From Dermatemys mawii (Eukaryota > Chordata > Testudines > Dermatemydidae), in NCBI GenBank assembly GCA_007922305.1, contig ML677326.1:60034870-60098869 (forward strand): 64,000 nt of DNA, in the 5' to 3' direction. Position numbers and translations under genes: made by a program. The notes under the pieces were generated by a model, which saw only the letters and a list, made by a program, of their open reading frames with translations, had not been told where the DNA came from and ran no database searches. Numbering within the stretch: position 1 is the stretch's first letter; each line of letters opens with the position of its first letter. Positions 33,201 to 45,215 of the stretch are shown piece after piece.

Positions 33201-36200
33201 CACTATTTGCTTATTTCAGCACCACATTTTCCACTAGCAGAAATAGCCAAGAGATTTTATCCAGTAAGTATTGCAGGAAAAATGTTTTATAAAAATACCC
33301 ACTCTCCCAAAACAAAACAAACAAACACACTAACAGGCAGCTTTAAGTAATAGGTGTTGCTGAGGTCCCCTAAGGGATTGAGAATGGAGAGCATCCCATC
33401 GCTCTAAGTTCAAAGCCAGGAAGAGGGGCTGAAATGTAAATTCAGAGGCTACTGGAATATATATGGACAATTGGAATGGCTCCCAAAAGGCTGTTGCAAC
33501 AGTGGGAATCGTTAGCTGGCCAGCTATATGGTTGCTTTTATGCCTTTTTTTCTTTTTTGGCTGATTCTGCCCTCTAATGTTTTATCTTTGTATTCCATCA
33601 GAATGTCTGTGAGTAGTGATATCTCTGCTGCTAATGTCATCCCATTCAGAAAACATTAAATTGGACAAGGCAAATACTCAGTAGTGATTGTAAAGGCAAC
33701 AAAAAGACTTGATAAATGAAGGATCTGCTCTACATTTGTTGTACTGGTGAATTTACATACCAACCTATTGAGAATTTACTCAAATTGTGATGAAAACCTT
33801 AGACACCTATAGGACTGTTAATTCAGGGTTAGGGTCCAGGCCGCTCTAAACTGAAGTCAGTGGGATTGCTTCCATTGTCTACAAGTCCCTAATCAGAAAG
33901 ACTGACAGAAGTATTAATGACTTGATTAAGTTCCCGATATCAGTCTATTTATTTCTAATTAGGATAGATCCAACTACTTTCTATATACAATCAAGAGAAT
34001 TGAGTCAAACAAAAGTAATACAACCACCTAATATGTAGCAAGACCATCAAAACCTAAAGCTATAGGAGATCTTAGTAAGGTACCTGTAAGTGCCATCACA
34101 GGTCTGATCCAATAGATTTCCCCAAATAATTTGCAAGCATGTTATTTAGCATCAGCTGAATAGCTTGAAATATTAGCAATGCATTTGTTAGGCTGTCATT
34201 GCTTGGTTGCTGACATAAGTACTGTACTATTCTTGGAGAACCCGGACTCTACCTTCAGATCTGTGGGCTGAAATTGACTATATCGGATAATATTATAAGA
34301 GTTTTTTAGAGGTCAATTTGTTACATATCTGCAGATTGTGATAATTTAAAAGCTTTTAGCAGCAAGCCTCAGAGATTTTTTTTTGTCTGCTTTTATCTTG
34401 CAATTCAGTGTATTTTAAAATGAAATAATGCATATTTTACAGCAGTGCTTTTCTGTAAGGGATAAATTTGTGGGGCCTTTAGTTGCTTGTCTTCAGCTAG
34501 ACAACTTCATTTTTTACATCACTTGGAGAAGTAAGTGGGAGGTAATACTAACACTTTGCATATCTGCATCAAGAAAAAAACTTTCCACCTAAACAAACAG
34601 ATACAATGAACTTACAATTATTGTTATATGTATTAAAGCAGCAATTATGGGTCCCAAGTGATATTGGGGTATCTTGTACCAACACACAGTAAGTGACAAC
34701 CAGTGTGCAAAGCACACACCATCTAAATAGAAGAGACAAAAGGGGAAGGGGGCAAAGTGACTTACCCAAGAATACGCAGCAGCTCAATGAAAGAGCCAGG
34801 AACAGAATCTTGTTCTCCTAAGTCTCATTCCAGTGCCCTTTCCACTAGGGGTAATTTTACATTGCAAATTAGTTTGGGTGACTAGCACTCAGGTGTAAGT
34901 GGCCAGATTGTCATAGCTTGGGTGTGAGCAGCTGTAATCACTCATGGAAGGTTCCTTCAGAAGTTCGAGCACCTCACACTACTCTTAACACTACAGTTAG
35001 CTGAGCAGCTGTATGAATCTTTTCCAGTCAACAGTGGGAAAAACTGTCTGTCCTGACCTTCTTAAAGTCAATAGCCTCCCATTCACTTCAGTAGGGCCAG
35101 AATTCCATCCATTATGCTTACAAAATACACTATATGCAGTAGTCCTAGTAGTAGGTACTGTAGTAGGTAGATTTCTTACACGGCTGATTCACTGGGATTT
35201 GAACTTCATGATGTGAGAAAGCTACACAGCCACTACTCATGCTCTATTTGTTTATTGGCTAGGGAATTCAGTCTCCAGGATTGACAAGTTGGAACCTTTC
35301 AGAAGCTGTAAATAATAAAGGCATGGGTCTTAATTTTGATTTTTCTCCTCTCCTACAAATTACTTAGGTATACAAAGTGTTACTCTGAGCATGCCTTAGT
35401 TTTTAAAAGTTGTTATTATTGGAGTAGGTATAATGAAAATGAGCACAAGCGATAATAGTAATGCTAAAGCTAGAGTTAAGGACTACTGCACATAGCATCT
35501 TTCTGCATGTAATTGTATAATTACGTTTTGCAAGATAGCATTTGTATCACTCAATATTCAGCATTTGGTAAAATCTCTGCTTTGCAGTGCCATTATTTTT
35601 AACATTTTCTGGTTAGTGTGGCTGCCTTCTCCTAACCATTTATAAAGCACAAATGAGACCTGACAACAAATATATAAGCAATTGTCTCTATTTATCATTG
35701 TATATTGTGGCAAAATTGTTCAAGCCAATCTTTGCATTTACAGGCTGTGTCAGAGTTATTGTAATTATCAGTCAGCATCATGATTCCCGTTAGTAGCCTG
35801 TTATGACGGGATATTGGATTTAAATAGGATATAAAATCCAATCTGAGTTTTCATGCAATGTGTATTGACAAAACATTTCATTTTTTTATTCCCATAAGTC
35901 TACTGAGATTGCTCTGTTGCAAGGAAATAGGTAAAGAATAAATAGCTGAGCTGAGGTATGATTATTCTTTGAGGCACAATACTCTAGAAATTAATTGCTC
36001 CAGGGATGCTGCAGGACATTGGGGAACATAGCTAGTTACTGCTAACCTGCAAATCTAAGTAATCTAAAAAACTCTACATGGAAGTTTTCCAGAAATGAAT
36101 GTACTAGTAATTCCATTTTCCACCACTGTAAATGTGTTTTATTTTATATCAAGTAGTGACTACAGATACTGGACTATCATTTCTCAAGCAACCTCAGCTC

Positions 36201-36560
36201 AGTATGACTCCTCCGCCCCCAGCATTGTTAAATTGATATAGTTTTTAAAGGCTACTTCCACTATTGCCTTGCTACCTGATTCCACTTTGCTGATTGGAAC
36301 CTCTGGAAACTGCATTTCCCCTTGTAGTGCCATGTCTGGAAGTGTTGATTAAGCACAGTTAGAGATAAATAGTTCAGAGAAAATAGTATGAGCCAGAAGT
36401 TCAGGCAGGATAGGGATTCTTCCGAGTTTTTCACCTCACTTTCTAAAAGCACGAAAAGAGAAGAGGGCACAGGGGATGAGTGCTTTACCTTTCCATATTA
36501 GACTAAAGCTTCTCTCTAATCAGCAATGATTGAGTTTCCCTGAGTTGTACATTTTTTACA
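33201..36560. other. Mostly unassigned, with one old interspersed repeat
   Basis: At 34750-34860 'gtgacttacccaagaatacg' and 'aatcttgttctcctaagtct' then 'cagtgccctttccactaggg' resemble an ancient amniote SINE-like segment. Palindromic scraps ('actgaagtcagtgggattgc' near 33850) also occur. No gene is recognised. Confidence 0.4.
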
Positions 36561-36571
36561 ACAGGTGGCCC

Positions 36572-37318
36572 CAGGGCCGGTGTAACCACTAGGCAAAGTA
36601 GGCAGCTGTCTAGAGCGCCAAGATTTGGGGGTGCCAAAAAGCGGTGCCCCAATTTTTTTTTACACTATTGCTGGAAAATGAATGAATAAAGGAAAGAGAA
36701 ACATCATTGAACGTGCATTTTAACTTGTCGTTTTCTCATACATTACAGCTATAGTCCACGCCAGCTCTGTGTTGCGGGCACAAGCGTACTGCTTCACTAC
36801 GGTACAAAGTGGCAATGGCATCATTTTTCTCATCGCGCGCAGCCATTACCCATTCTGACAGGCTCTTTATAATGCTAAGTTTACTAGTTTTAGGAGGTTG
36901 TCGACTGAGGCTAACTATTTTTGTTGTGTCAGATCCAAGCAAGTGCTGCTGCATCATTTCACTAATACTTTGTGTCAATTGTGTGTCTATGTTAAGTATT
37001 TGAGTGTATATGTCTAGGTGCAAATATGCATGTGTAGGTTGTTGAAATGTATCATATTGATATTGTCAGTTGTTGTTGTAAGATGGAGTATCCACCATTC
37101 TAATTTTATAAATTTTATTAATAACAATAATTGGATATTCTAAAGGTAGACTAAAATGCAGTAGATTTTGATATGAAAGAAGGAAGGAAGTATATGTGAC
37201 TAAAAAGGATGTATTTTGAAAGTTTATATTAAGCGATGCTCCAGGGGGGAGGGCGGAGGAAGGGGGTCGCTAGATGGAAGTTTCACCTAGGGCACAAAAT
37301 ATCCTTGCACTGGCCCTG
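36572..37318 (-). mobile_element. hAT-type transposon, copy B (inverted relative to copy A)
   Basis: It starts 'cagggccggtgtaaccacta' and ends 'ccttgcactggccctg', inverted termini. The flanks 'ggtggccc' (36564-36571) and 'ggttgccc' (37319-37326) are an 8-bp duplication with one mismatch. Its interior is the reverse complement of copy A at 9360-10070. It still holds an open minus-strand frame of 95 codons (36736-37023). Confidence 0.85.
36736..37023 (-). pseudogene. Residual transposon-encoded frame in copy B
   Basis: This frame of 95 codons includes 'SEWVMAARDEKNDAIATLY', which looks like real protein rather than chance. The homologous stretch of copy A (about 9660-9920) keeps similar bases but is broken by stops. 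It is probably the end of a protein once encoded by the autonomous parent. I cannot assign a domain, and the short length argues against function now. Confidence 0.45.
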
Positions 37319-37439
37319 GGTTGCCCCTGTTTTCTCTCATAAGGAACACTACTACTGACTTACTAAGAATTGGACCCATCCCATTAGATTTATTTGTTGC
37401 AGTGCCTGTACCAATGCTATCCTGATCTGCTTTTTCTCA

Positions 37440-37600
37440 TCCATCTATTGCATCCTGTTTTGTAGATAGTTCCTGCCCCACAAGCTTACAATCATTTATT
37501 ACATACTTGTACAGTGCTTAGAAGAGTGGGTCCATCTTGTTCAAGGCCACTAAGTGCTATCATAATATAAATGTTGTATTACAATACAATTATAATTTTT
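37440..37600. repeat. Old interspersed repeat tail
   Basis: The bases 'cttgtacagtgcttagaaga' and 'ccactaagtgctatcataat' resemble the tail family at 884-985. It is strongly diverged. Confidence 0.35.
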
Positions 37601-37711
37601 TTTCCCCCCAGTAGAAAGCATTTGAGATTTGACTTGAGTCTAGGTTGAGTCACTTGTTTAAATTATCCACACCATGCATACAGTGTCAGATTTTACAATA
37701 TCAGGTGCTCA

Positions 37712-38405
37712 GTAGAGCTGGTTGGGAATTTTCTTTTGGAATGATTTCCCAACAGATGATGCAGTTTCTCTAGAAATGAAATTTTCCATAGGAAAATCTC
37801 AATTTTTCACTCAAACTTTTTTGATATTTTTTTTCCATTGGAAAATTTAAATGAAATTTTGGGTTAGTTTGATCTGAACTGGAATATTTAATTTAGATGA
37901 CCTGACCTGAAACATTTAATATTGAATCAATTCATTAAACTGTATTTCTCTATTGGCATATTGCCTTATGGATGTTTTAGTTAGGCACCCAATTTCTCTA
38001 AGCTGAGCTCCCCGAAGGATTATATCTCCCATAATGCAAAGTGGATTGCCCTCCAGCCAAGCTCTCTGATGCACCATGGGAGATGTAATCTAACCAGGGA
38101 GCCTAGTCCATGGGGGAGCACAAAGGCACTATGACCCTACACTCCCATAAGGCAATGTACCACTAAAGGAAAATGACGTTTAATATTGAACTGAATCTAA
38201 AGAAAGCATTTTAGACCAGCTCAGTAAATTAAAATAAAACATTTTCATTCTAGAAATGTTGAAATCTTTATTTCCAAATCTAATTTTTTTCAGAATTTCC
38301 AATCTATAACTTTTTATTTACCCTAATTTGAAGGGAAAACAAATGTTGAAATATTGGAATTTCCCACAGGACAGACATTTTGAATTTTGCTCAGCTGTAG
38401 ACCTC
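37712..38405. repeat. Palindromic nonautonomous element, apparently nested
   Basis: The outer ends resemble each other in inverted form: 'agctggttgggaattttc' near 37717 and 'ggaatttcccacaggacaga' near 38357. An inner palindrome lies at 37965-38150, with 'gattatatctcccataatgc' and 'gcaccatgggagatgtaatc' pairing well. The outer arms are rich in 'gaaatttt' runs. I know both parts as separate turtle repeats, so this may be one inserted in the other. It is non-coding. Confidence 0.5.
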
Positions 38406-38409
38406 ATTT

Positions 38410-39350
38410 TCCAGCTAGCTCTATTAATTGTTCTTTAGTGCCCTCAGGAGTGCTAAGTGCTTCACTGGTAACTACAGTGATGTCCTTGACTGCAGACATC
38501 CTTTGATTACTCAAGATTGCCCGTCAGTGTAACTTCACTTTGATACAGTTAGTTTTGAAGAAGCTGCCTTGCTGTCCTACTTTTCCCAGGTGAATGGCTT
38601 TGCACAGAATGTCCTTAATCTTGTAATGACCATTGGGTCCCACTGTGCCAAAAATTACCAATGAAACAAATTCTTTATGGGACCTGAAACCATAACTTTC
38701 CTTTTTATTTCTGAAATTGCAAACCTTGCAAATAATTTCTTTCTTGGGGTGTGTTAAATCTTTTCATAAATGTTTTTGCAGTATTCTGAGCTTGCTATTC
38801 ATAATACTCCCACAGGGTTATATCAGACAGTTTGACGTCTAGCAAGAGAGAAAAAAATTCTTCCATGAGCAGTTAGAAATAGGTAATGAATCACGATATG
38901 AAATTCCTTAGATACATTTTGACCCTGTTTTGAGATCAAAGGGAGTACTTTTTTTTTTAAGAAGTAAAAATCAAATACTGTACAATTTATGAAGCACTCT
39001 GAGCAAGGATATGAATAGTAGAACAGTTTCCATGGTGAGAGTTCTAAGCAAGATTTTTTTCCCCATAAAGAAAGCAGAGTATCCTCTTCTGAAAATTCAT
39101 TTGTATTCTGGGTCATGGGCAACACTATAACATGTCAGCTGTCTGGTAGCAAAAATATGAGGATGAGCTGAAAGCATAAATGATGTGCATATATAGAAGA
39201 AAAGCCACCCTTCTAGAGGGAATTGGTGTAAAGTCCTCAATGCAGCCCATTGTCCAAGTTAATGATTCTTAGTTTCCTCACTATACATCATTTCTCTTTG
39301 AATATTTTGTCATAGTTTCAGGCTGCACAGCTGCTTTACTGTCTCTTTTG
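38410..39350. other. Unassigned
   Basis: No gene is recognised. The minus-strand frame at 38823-39125 (100 codons) has no motif and lies in AT-rich DNA. Confidence 0.4.
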
Positions 39351-39354
39351 TGGT

Positions 39355-39530
39355 TTCTCTGGGTACCTCTACACAGCAAGCAGAATCCTATGGGTGCAAG
39401 TCTTAAGCCCCGGATCTACAGACTCAAGTCACAGGGCTTGTGTTACAGCTCTAAAAAGTTCTGTGTATATATTTCAGGATTGTGTTGGAGCTCGAGCTAT
39501 GAAGCCCAACCCTGTCCCTTGGAAGGGATG
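39355..39530. repeat. MITE fragment ('gggtacctctacacagcaag' type)
   Basis: Motifs 'gggtacctctacacagcaag', 'cagactcaagtcacagggct' and 'ttggagctcgagctatgaag' match the family at 28.4 and 29.2 kb. The right end is lost. Confidence 0.45.
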
Positions 39531-39544
39531 AAGTAAATAGGATG

Positions 39545-40440
39545 GAGTAGCGAGGAGGCATGGCTCCCTTCAGACGCAGAAGCAGGACAGGAAGGGGAAA
39601 TATAAAAGGCTAGCCCAGCTGCTCAGTTAGGAGGAAGCTGCCGGAGGAGATAGATGTTTCTTCTCTGTTGCTGAAGGTGAGCACCAAGGAGAACCGCTGC
39701 TGCTCCAGGGCCCACCATAAGCTTCCGGGAAGCCCCGATGCTCTTGACATGGAGGAGCTGCTACTGCTACCTTTGGCAGTGTGCCCAAAGAAAACTGAGG
39801 ACAACCTCCTGGATCCAGGTATGCCTGAGAAGGAAAGAAGGAAGCAACCAGGAGGAACCAGGATGTAATCTGGTGGCAAGCAAGCCTGAAACCAGATCAG
39901 CGCATTGTGGGTTGATCCCTGCTGATCCAGTGGTGGACTACTCCGCCACTGTTGGGATGCTGTGGAGTTAGACAGGTCTGCGTCCCCCCTGCTACTCTAC
40001 CCCTGGGGTGGCATTACTCCCCCTCGGTAAGCCGGGAGGCCTATGCTCCTCAGCTCAACCCCCAAATCTTATCCACAGAGACTGTGTGTGATGCTCAACC
40101 CCCAAACTGGAGCCCCAGCAACTGCATGGGGTATTCAACCCCTAACCTGAGCCCCTACACTGGGCTGGTATGACAGCTCTGCATAATTATAGGCTAGAGC
40201 CTTCAGTATTGGCAGCCCCACCCTTCTTAAATGCTGGGGGAGTAGACAGCTGCAGCTTGCCCTGCTCACCAGCCAGAGCCCAGACAGTGTATAGCCCACC
40301 CCGTTTGAAGAATGAGCCCCCTTGTGAATTGCTCTGATTAGAGAAGGCTTTAGCAGATCCAAATTGTGAGGAGGCATGGCCCCCCACAGATGTAGAGAGA
40401 TAAAATTCAATAGGGAAAAACTGGAAGGAACAATCAGTTT
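39545..40440 (+). mobile_element. ERV LTR-like block with TATA box
   Basis: The sequence 'gaaatataaaaggctagccc' (TATA at about 39602) then 'gaggaagctgccggaggaga' and 'gatccaggtatgcctgagaa' matches a turtle LTR-like repeat that I recall. The motif 'gaggaggcatggc' occurs at about 39553 and again at about 40370, so the block may be bounded by direct repeats. Several frames up to 104 codons are GC by-products. Exact ends are not determined. Confidence 0.45.
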
Positions 40441-40454
40441 CATACACACACTGC

Positions 40455-40838
40455 TCTCTATGAGGGAAGACTGAAAAAACTGTTTTGGTTTTGTTTGGAG
40501 AGGAGAAGACTGAGAGGGGAGATAACAGTTTTCAAGTATTTAATTGGAAGAGGGAGAAAAGTTGTTCTACTTAACCTCTGAGGATAGGACAAGAGAAATG
40601 AGCTTAAATTGCACCAAGGGAAGTTTAGGTTGGACAGTAGGAAAATTTCCTAACTGTCATAGTGGGTTAAGTACTGGAATAAATTGCCTAGGGAGGTTGT
40701 AGAATCTCCATCACTAGAGATTTTTGAGTAGGTTAAACAAACACTTGTCAGGGATGGTCTAATTAATACTTCATCCTGCCATGAGTGCAGGGGACTAGAC
40801 TAGATGACCTCTCAAGGTCTCTTCCAGTCCTATGTTTC
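40455..40838 (+). mobile_element. CR1 LINE, 3' end
   Basis: This is the same tail as at 205-605: 'aacctctgaggataggacaa', 'ggaataaattgcctagggag', 'gtcagggatggtctaatta', 'gactagatgacctctcaagg', ending 'cagtcctatgtttcc'. It is plus-sense, 5'-truncated and non-coding. Confidence 0.88.
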
Positions 40839-40839
40839 C

Positions 40840-42250
40840 AATTTCAGTCTCTGTTGTGTTTTCCCGTGGGCAGAGGCATTATGCGCTCATTGGCCTGACA
40901 GCTCCTAGGTCATGCAAGATGGGGAGCTGCTTCATGACCATACCACCCAGCTCTGTTTACTGCTTCCCCATTGGCAGAGGTGTGCTCCTTCCCAGCCACT
41001 CCCAGGGCTTCCAGCCTGCTAGCTGGCCAGAATCTGATTGGCTGGTTGTTTAGGAGCTGAGTGGGATGGGATTACATGGTGAGTATGTTAGTCCTAGAGA
41101 AGGGCCAGTGGTCTGGCAAGGCTGTGCACAACACTGAGAATGCTACACTCTGGGAAGACTGTAAAAAGCTGGGTAGACAATCCCTCAAAACTAGTAGTTT
41201 ATTCTATAATTAGATTAACCAAATCAGTAACAAAAGTCAAGTCAATATATATTTCAGATTTTACACAAATATCACACTGTCAGCCAATCCTAAGTAAATT
41301 AACTAAAGATTTTAGAAATGGTTAAAAGATCATATACATACAAATATTTGCGAAGTCCTTAGATCAGGTTTATAGCAGTAATGGAATAGTCTGCTGGTTT
41401 GCAAAAGTGTCGTGGTAACTTCCAAAAGATTGGAAGGTTGCATAGTTCAAAATACTCCTTTAGTTGTAAGTCTACAGTCCAGAGAAGTCAGAGTAGGAAA
41501 GAGGCAAAATGGAGATGTTGCAGGTTTCTTTTATATCCTCTGCCATGTACATGGAAGATTACTGTCCCAAACAGAGCCCACAGCCCATGTGTATGGAAAA
41601 TTACTGACAAAGATGGTGTCAGCAGTCACATGTCCATATCACATGCCCTTACATGTTTTGCTGAATCACAGGGGTGGCCACTGGCTTCTTGCTGTCTGAA
41701 GTGTCCTCAGGAAGAGCTATCTGGAGAGATGATTCTTCTTAATGTCCCGTTAAGCTTGAATAGTCCATTCACAATGGGCTGGTGAGACTGTATGTAAATT
41801 ACCTTGGGAGTGTCACCATAAGAACAAACACATCTGAGATACAACTACATAGCTAATATTCAGAACTTCAGATAAAGTGATACATGGATTTAACCAGGAT
41901 AATCATACTTGACAGAGTGTAACTTTTCCATTGACACCTTATATGGTACAATTTGTTGAAGATTTGTTGCAGTTATATAACAATAGTAATATCAATTATA
42001 TCTTTAATCATACAGCCTCACACTTACCAGAAATAAATACCTTCAAAGGCGGGGCATAGATCAGTGTTCACATCGCTCTCCCCATCATTAACTGTCTCAA
42101 GCTGGGGAATGATCCAACCAGCGGACCAAATTTGGTGTTGAATCCTAGTCACGTGCCACCTGAGACACATTGTACAAATGCTAAGAAGAAGATTACCTTC
42201 AAAGAAAATCAAGATCAGTTCACATACAACTCATTAACTTAGAAAAGTGT
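40840..42250. other. Probable old LTR-retroelement DNA, not resolved
   Basis: Segments such as 'gatcagtgttcacatcgctc' and 'ggaatgatccaaccagcgga' near 42060-42125 look like turtle retroelement DNA I have seen in antisense. I cannot define ends or coding parts. The 128- and 95-codon frames at 41.4-41.8 kb overlap each other in different frames and neither is supported. Confidence 0.3.
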
Positions 42251-42614
42251 CTAAATTCATAATGAAACCAGGTCAGCTTGTAAAGATTCTATTTGTATTA
42301 TCTGTTGGGTTATTGCTAAAAAAACATGTAGTTGTCACTGTAGTAATACACTAATGAGGACAGGAGACCGCAATGTCTTCAGCCACTCTTTTGATCAAAG
42401 ACAATATAAAGCTGTCTAAAAAATCTAGCTCAGACTGAAATGGTGTCTTGTTTCTTCAAGAGCCTTTCACCAACCATATTATCATGCATGTCATGTCACT
42501 CTGATCCTAAGAAAACCAAAGTGACTCCTTAAGAAAAATTAAATTGATTTTACAGTTTTCTTAAATAAGTATACAGCACCTATCTCAATTATAGGCTTTG
42601 TATTAAGAGCTTAG

Positions 42615-42685
42615 GGCCTGATCCAAAGATAATTAAAGTCAAAGGAAGTCTTTTCATAGACTTCAATGGGCTTTGGATCAGATTC
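42615..42685. repeat. Small palindromic repeat
   Basis: The 11-bp arms 'ctgatccaaag' (42618-42628) and 'ctttggatcag' (42671-42681) match perfectly. Between them 'gacttcaatgggctt' holds the usual core of this dispersed palindromic family. Confidence 0.7.
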
Positions 42686-42689
42686 TTAC

Positions 42690-43160
42690 TGTGTTGGAAA
42701 TATAATCTGAAACAGGTCCATTTGCAGCTCTAAAAATAAATCAGGGGCTTTAAGATTATGTAGATCTCATATCTACAATCTATATTCTCTCCAAACACCA
42801 GAACTTGGAATAATAAACTCATTTAAATGTTAACTTTTACCTTTACTTTTTACTTTATGTAAATTTTTCTCATTTATTCTATGCAGTTGAACAATATTTA
42901 TATGAAACCTTTCACTCAAAGTATCCCAGATGATGTCCTGGGGCACTACTTTAAAATTTGTCAATTAGCTTGGCTAACTAAACAGGATTTGTAGACAGCT
43001 AACCTCAGTATTTCTACTAACCAAAATATTTACTATAATAAATTGGGATTCTACAAATTCTGAGGTTAACATTTTTATTCAGCTTAGCTAAACTGGACCC
43101 ATTTTTATTTACCAGCCACGTATAAACATACTGAACAGAACCATACTCTCATCTGGAGAG
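42690..43160. other. Unassigned
   Basis: AT-rich sequence. No gene or repeat is named. Confidence 0.4.
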
Positions 43161-43163
43161 CGA

Positions 43164-43186
43164 GGGGTGGGGTGGGGTGGGGTGGG
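43164..43186 (+). repeat. (GGGGT)n tract, G-quadruplex motif
   Basis: Four GGGGT units are followed by GGG, so four G-runs are separated by single T loops. A further G7 run lies just downstream at about 43191. Confidence 0.85.
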
Positions 43187-43435
43187 AGTAGGGGGGGTGG
43201 GAGGAAGCAGGCAGTTTGGGAAGACAAGCACACCGCATAGTAAGTGAGGTGAGTGTACGTTTGCAATTCAAAGATAAAACATAGTCTAAATACATTGTAT
43301 ATTTTTTCATCTATTACATAATATTACTGACACTTTAAATATGGGATATAACAATACACAGTTGATGCCATTCACCCACAATCACCTCAGCACAACCTCT
43401 GGGATTCCACAATTGTTCTCTATCCTAAATCTTGG

Positions 43436-43575
43436 GTTCAAGTCTTTGCTCTGCCATAGACTTCCTGTGTGACATTGGATAAGAGCCTTGTGGGCAAAAT
43501 GAGGATACTAGCACTTCTATACCTCACAAGAGAGTTGTGAGGATAAACACATTAAAGATTGTGAGACACCCAGGT
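43436..43575 (+). repeat. MIR-like SINE fragment
   Basis: The order 'gggttcaagtctttgctctg', 'gacttcctgtgtgacattgg', 'ggcaaaatgaggatac' and 'agagttgtgaggataaacac' is that of an ancient MIR-type SINE core and tail. It is diverged. Confidence 0.55.
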
Positions 43576-43584
43576 ATTGCAGTA

Positions 43585-44000
43585 CAGTAGAATCTCAGAG
43601 TCACAGATACCTCAGGAATGGAGGTTGTCTGCAACACTGAAGTGTTCACAACTCTAAACAAAGCGCAGTTCAGGCTCCAGATCCAGCAGCTAACGTCCCA
43701 GGCCAGGTGTCAGCAGGGTGGAGGAGGGGTGAAAGTGGTGCAGACCCCAGCCCTGCTCCTGCTCTGCTGGTTGACTCCGGCTGCTTTGGGTTGGCAGCCC
43801 CAGTCTCTTGCTGAAAATGGCTGCCCTGAGTGCAGGGGTGGGGGTGTCAGGGTGGGGACAGGCAGCCCAGATGTGCCCACCTTTAGGATACAATACATTT
43901 ACAGTACAATATTTGGTTTTCTTTTGGTGGGGGGTTCACTTGGTGTCCGGTTGACCGGTCAGTCTCTAACTCTGGTGTTCGTATCGCTGAAGTTCTTCTG
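43585..44000. mobile_element. Tigger/pogo-like MITE with TA duplication
   Basis: The left end 'cagtagaatctcagagtcac' and the right end 'tcgctgaagttcttctg' are imperfect inverted repeats of the 'cagtagaacctcagagtta' type. TA dinucleotides flank both ends (43583-43584 and 44001-44002). The middle is GC-rich and includes 'gttgaccggtcagtctctaa'. The plus-strand 134-codon frame at 43618-44022 is within the element and has no transposase motif. Confidence 0.75.
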
Positions 44001-44059
44001 TATGTCTGATAACAGTTGGTAAATGTTGAGTTTATAATGCTAGCTGAACTTTGCAGGCA

Positions 44060-44122
44060 AAATCCTGGCCCCATTGAAAATCAATGGAAGTTTTGCCAGA
44101 AACTTCAATAGGGCCAGGATTT
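44060..44122. repeat. Small palindromic repeat
   Basis: Arms 'tcctggccccattga' (44063-44077) and 'tcaatagggccagga' (44105-44119) pair at 14 of 15 positions. It belongs to the same dispersed family as 42615-42685. Confidence 0.75.
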
Positions 44123-44439
44123 CACCTCTTGTAACATTTTTTACTATTTTGATATCATGTTACTTGTGTTACATTAATTAATTACTTATAATACTTCTGT
44201 GCCCTACACAATTCTAAAACTGTGTTCTACTGCAAATTCTTGATAGGCCTCTTTTGAAGTGCAAAGATTCTCTGTGCACAGAAGAAGCATAAGGACAAAA
44301 ACTGTAGGATATCCTAGGTCCTGAAATTCCTTGGAAAATTGTCCAGGAATTCTTAACAATGATACAATATATAATGTTTGTGATTGATATTATGAAAGAG
44401 GGAATATCCATCTAGTAAAAACACATTAGCTAAGCTCAC

Positions 44440-45215
44440 TAACTATATTCATAGATTTTAAAGTCCGAAGGACCTTTATAATCATCTACTTTGACCTTAT
44501 ACCACAGGCCATAGAATTTCACTAAGTGATTCCTATATCAAGCCCATAATGTCTAGTTGCACTATGATATATCTTTTAGAAAGCAATCCAGTATTGATTT
44601 AAAGACCAAGTAATGGAGAATCCACTACTTTCCCCAGTAAATTGTTCAAGTACCTAATTACCTCATTTAAAAATGTGCATCTTATTTTCAGTTTGCATCT
44701 GTCTAGCTTCATTTTCCAGCCATTGGATTTTGCTGTGCTTTTGTCTGCTTGGTTAAAAAGCTCTTGCTATCAGAAATCTTATTTTCATATAGGTACTTAT
44801 GAACCATGGTCAAGTCATCTCTTCATCTTCTCTTTGATATGCTAAATAAACTAAGTTTAAGTCTCTCCTTGTAACACTTTCCAGACTTTGAATCATTTTT
44901 ATAGATCTTTTCTAAACCATTTCTAGTTTTTCAACATCCTTATTTAAATGTGGACACTAGAACTGGACACCGTATTTCAGTAATGATCTAACTAATGCTT
45001 ATTCATAGATGATACTCCCCTGTTTATACATCTAGCATTCACCTTCTTAACCATACATAATCTAGTTCTTTCAAACTGATTTTTTATTACTTTGGAGCAG
45101 TCTGCATTTTAGTAAATGAAAATGATATTTGAATGTCTCTTGGCATTCTTTCAGTGGGATTTATTATAATTATACTTTAAAACGCATGTTATTTAGAAAG
45201 TGCTGTACCTTTCCT
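44440..45215 (-). mobile_element. CR1 LINE 3' region, antisense
   Basis: The sequence 'ttcatagattttaaagtccg' starts the antisense tail. It continues with 'gatggagaat'-like 'aatggagaatccactacttt', 'ccagccattggattttgctg', 'ggtacttatgaaccatggtc', 'caacatccttatttaaatg', 'ctagaactggacaccgtatt' and 'tactttaaaacgcatgttat'. The order matches CR1 through the 3' UTR into the end of ORF2. It is old and broken. Confidence 0.85.

Noticed and set aside
40952..41785. Candidate promoter or exon in moderately GC-rich DNA
   Set aside because: No splice sites with a continuing frame, and the two long frames overlap in different phases.
43618..44022. 134-codon plus-strand frame
   Set aside because: Lies wholly in or at the edge of the Tigger-like MITE and has no transposase features.
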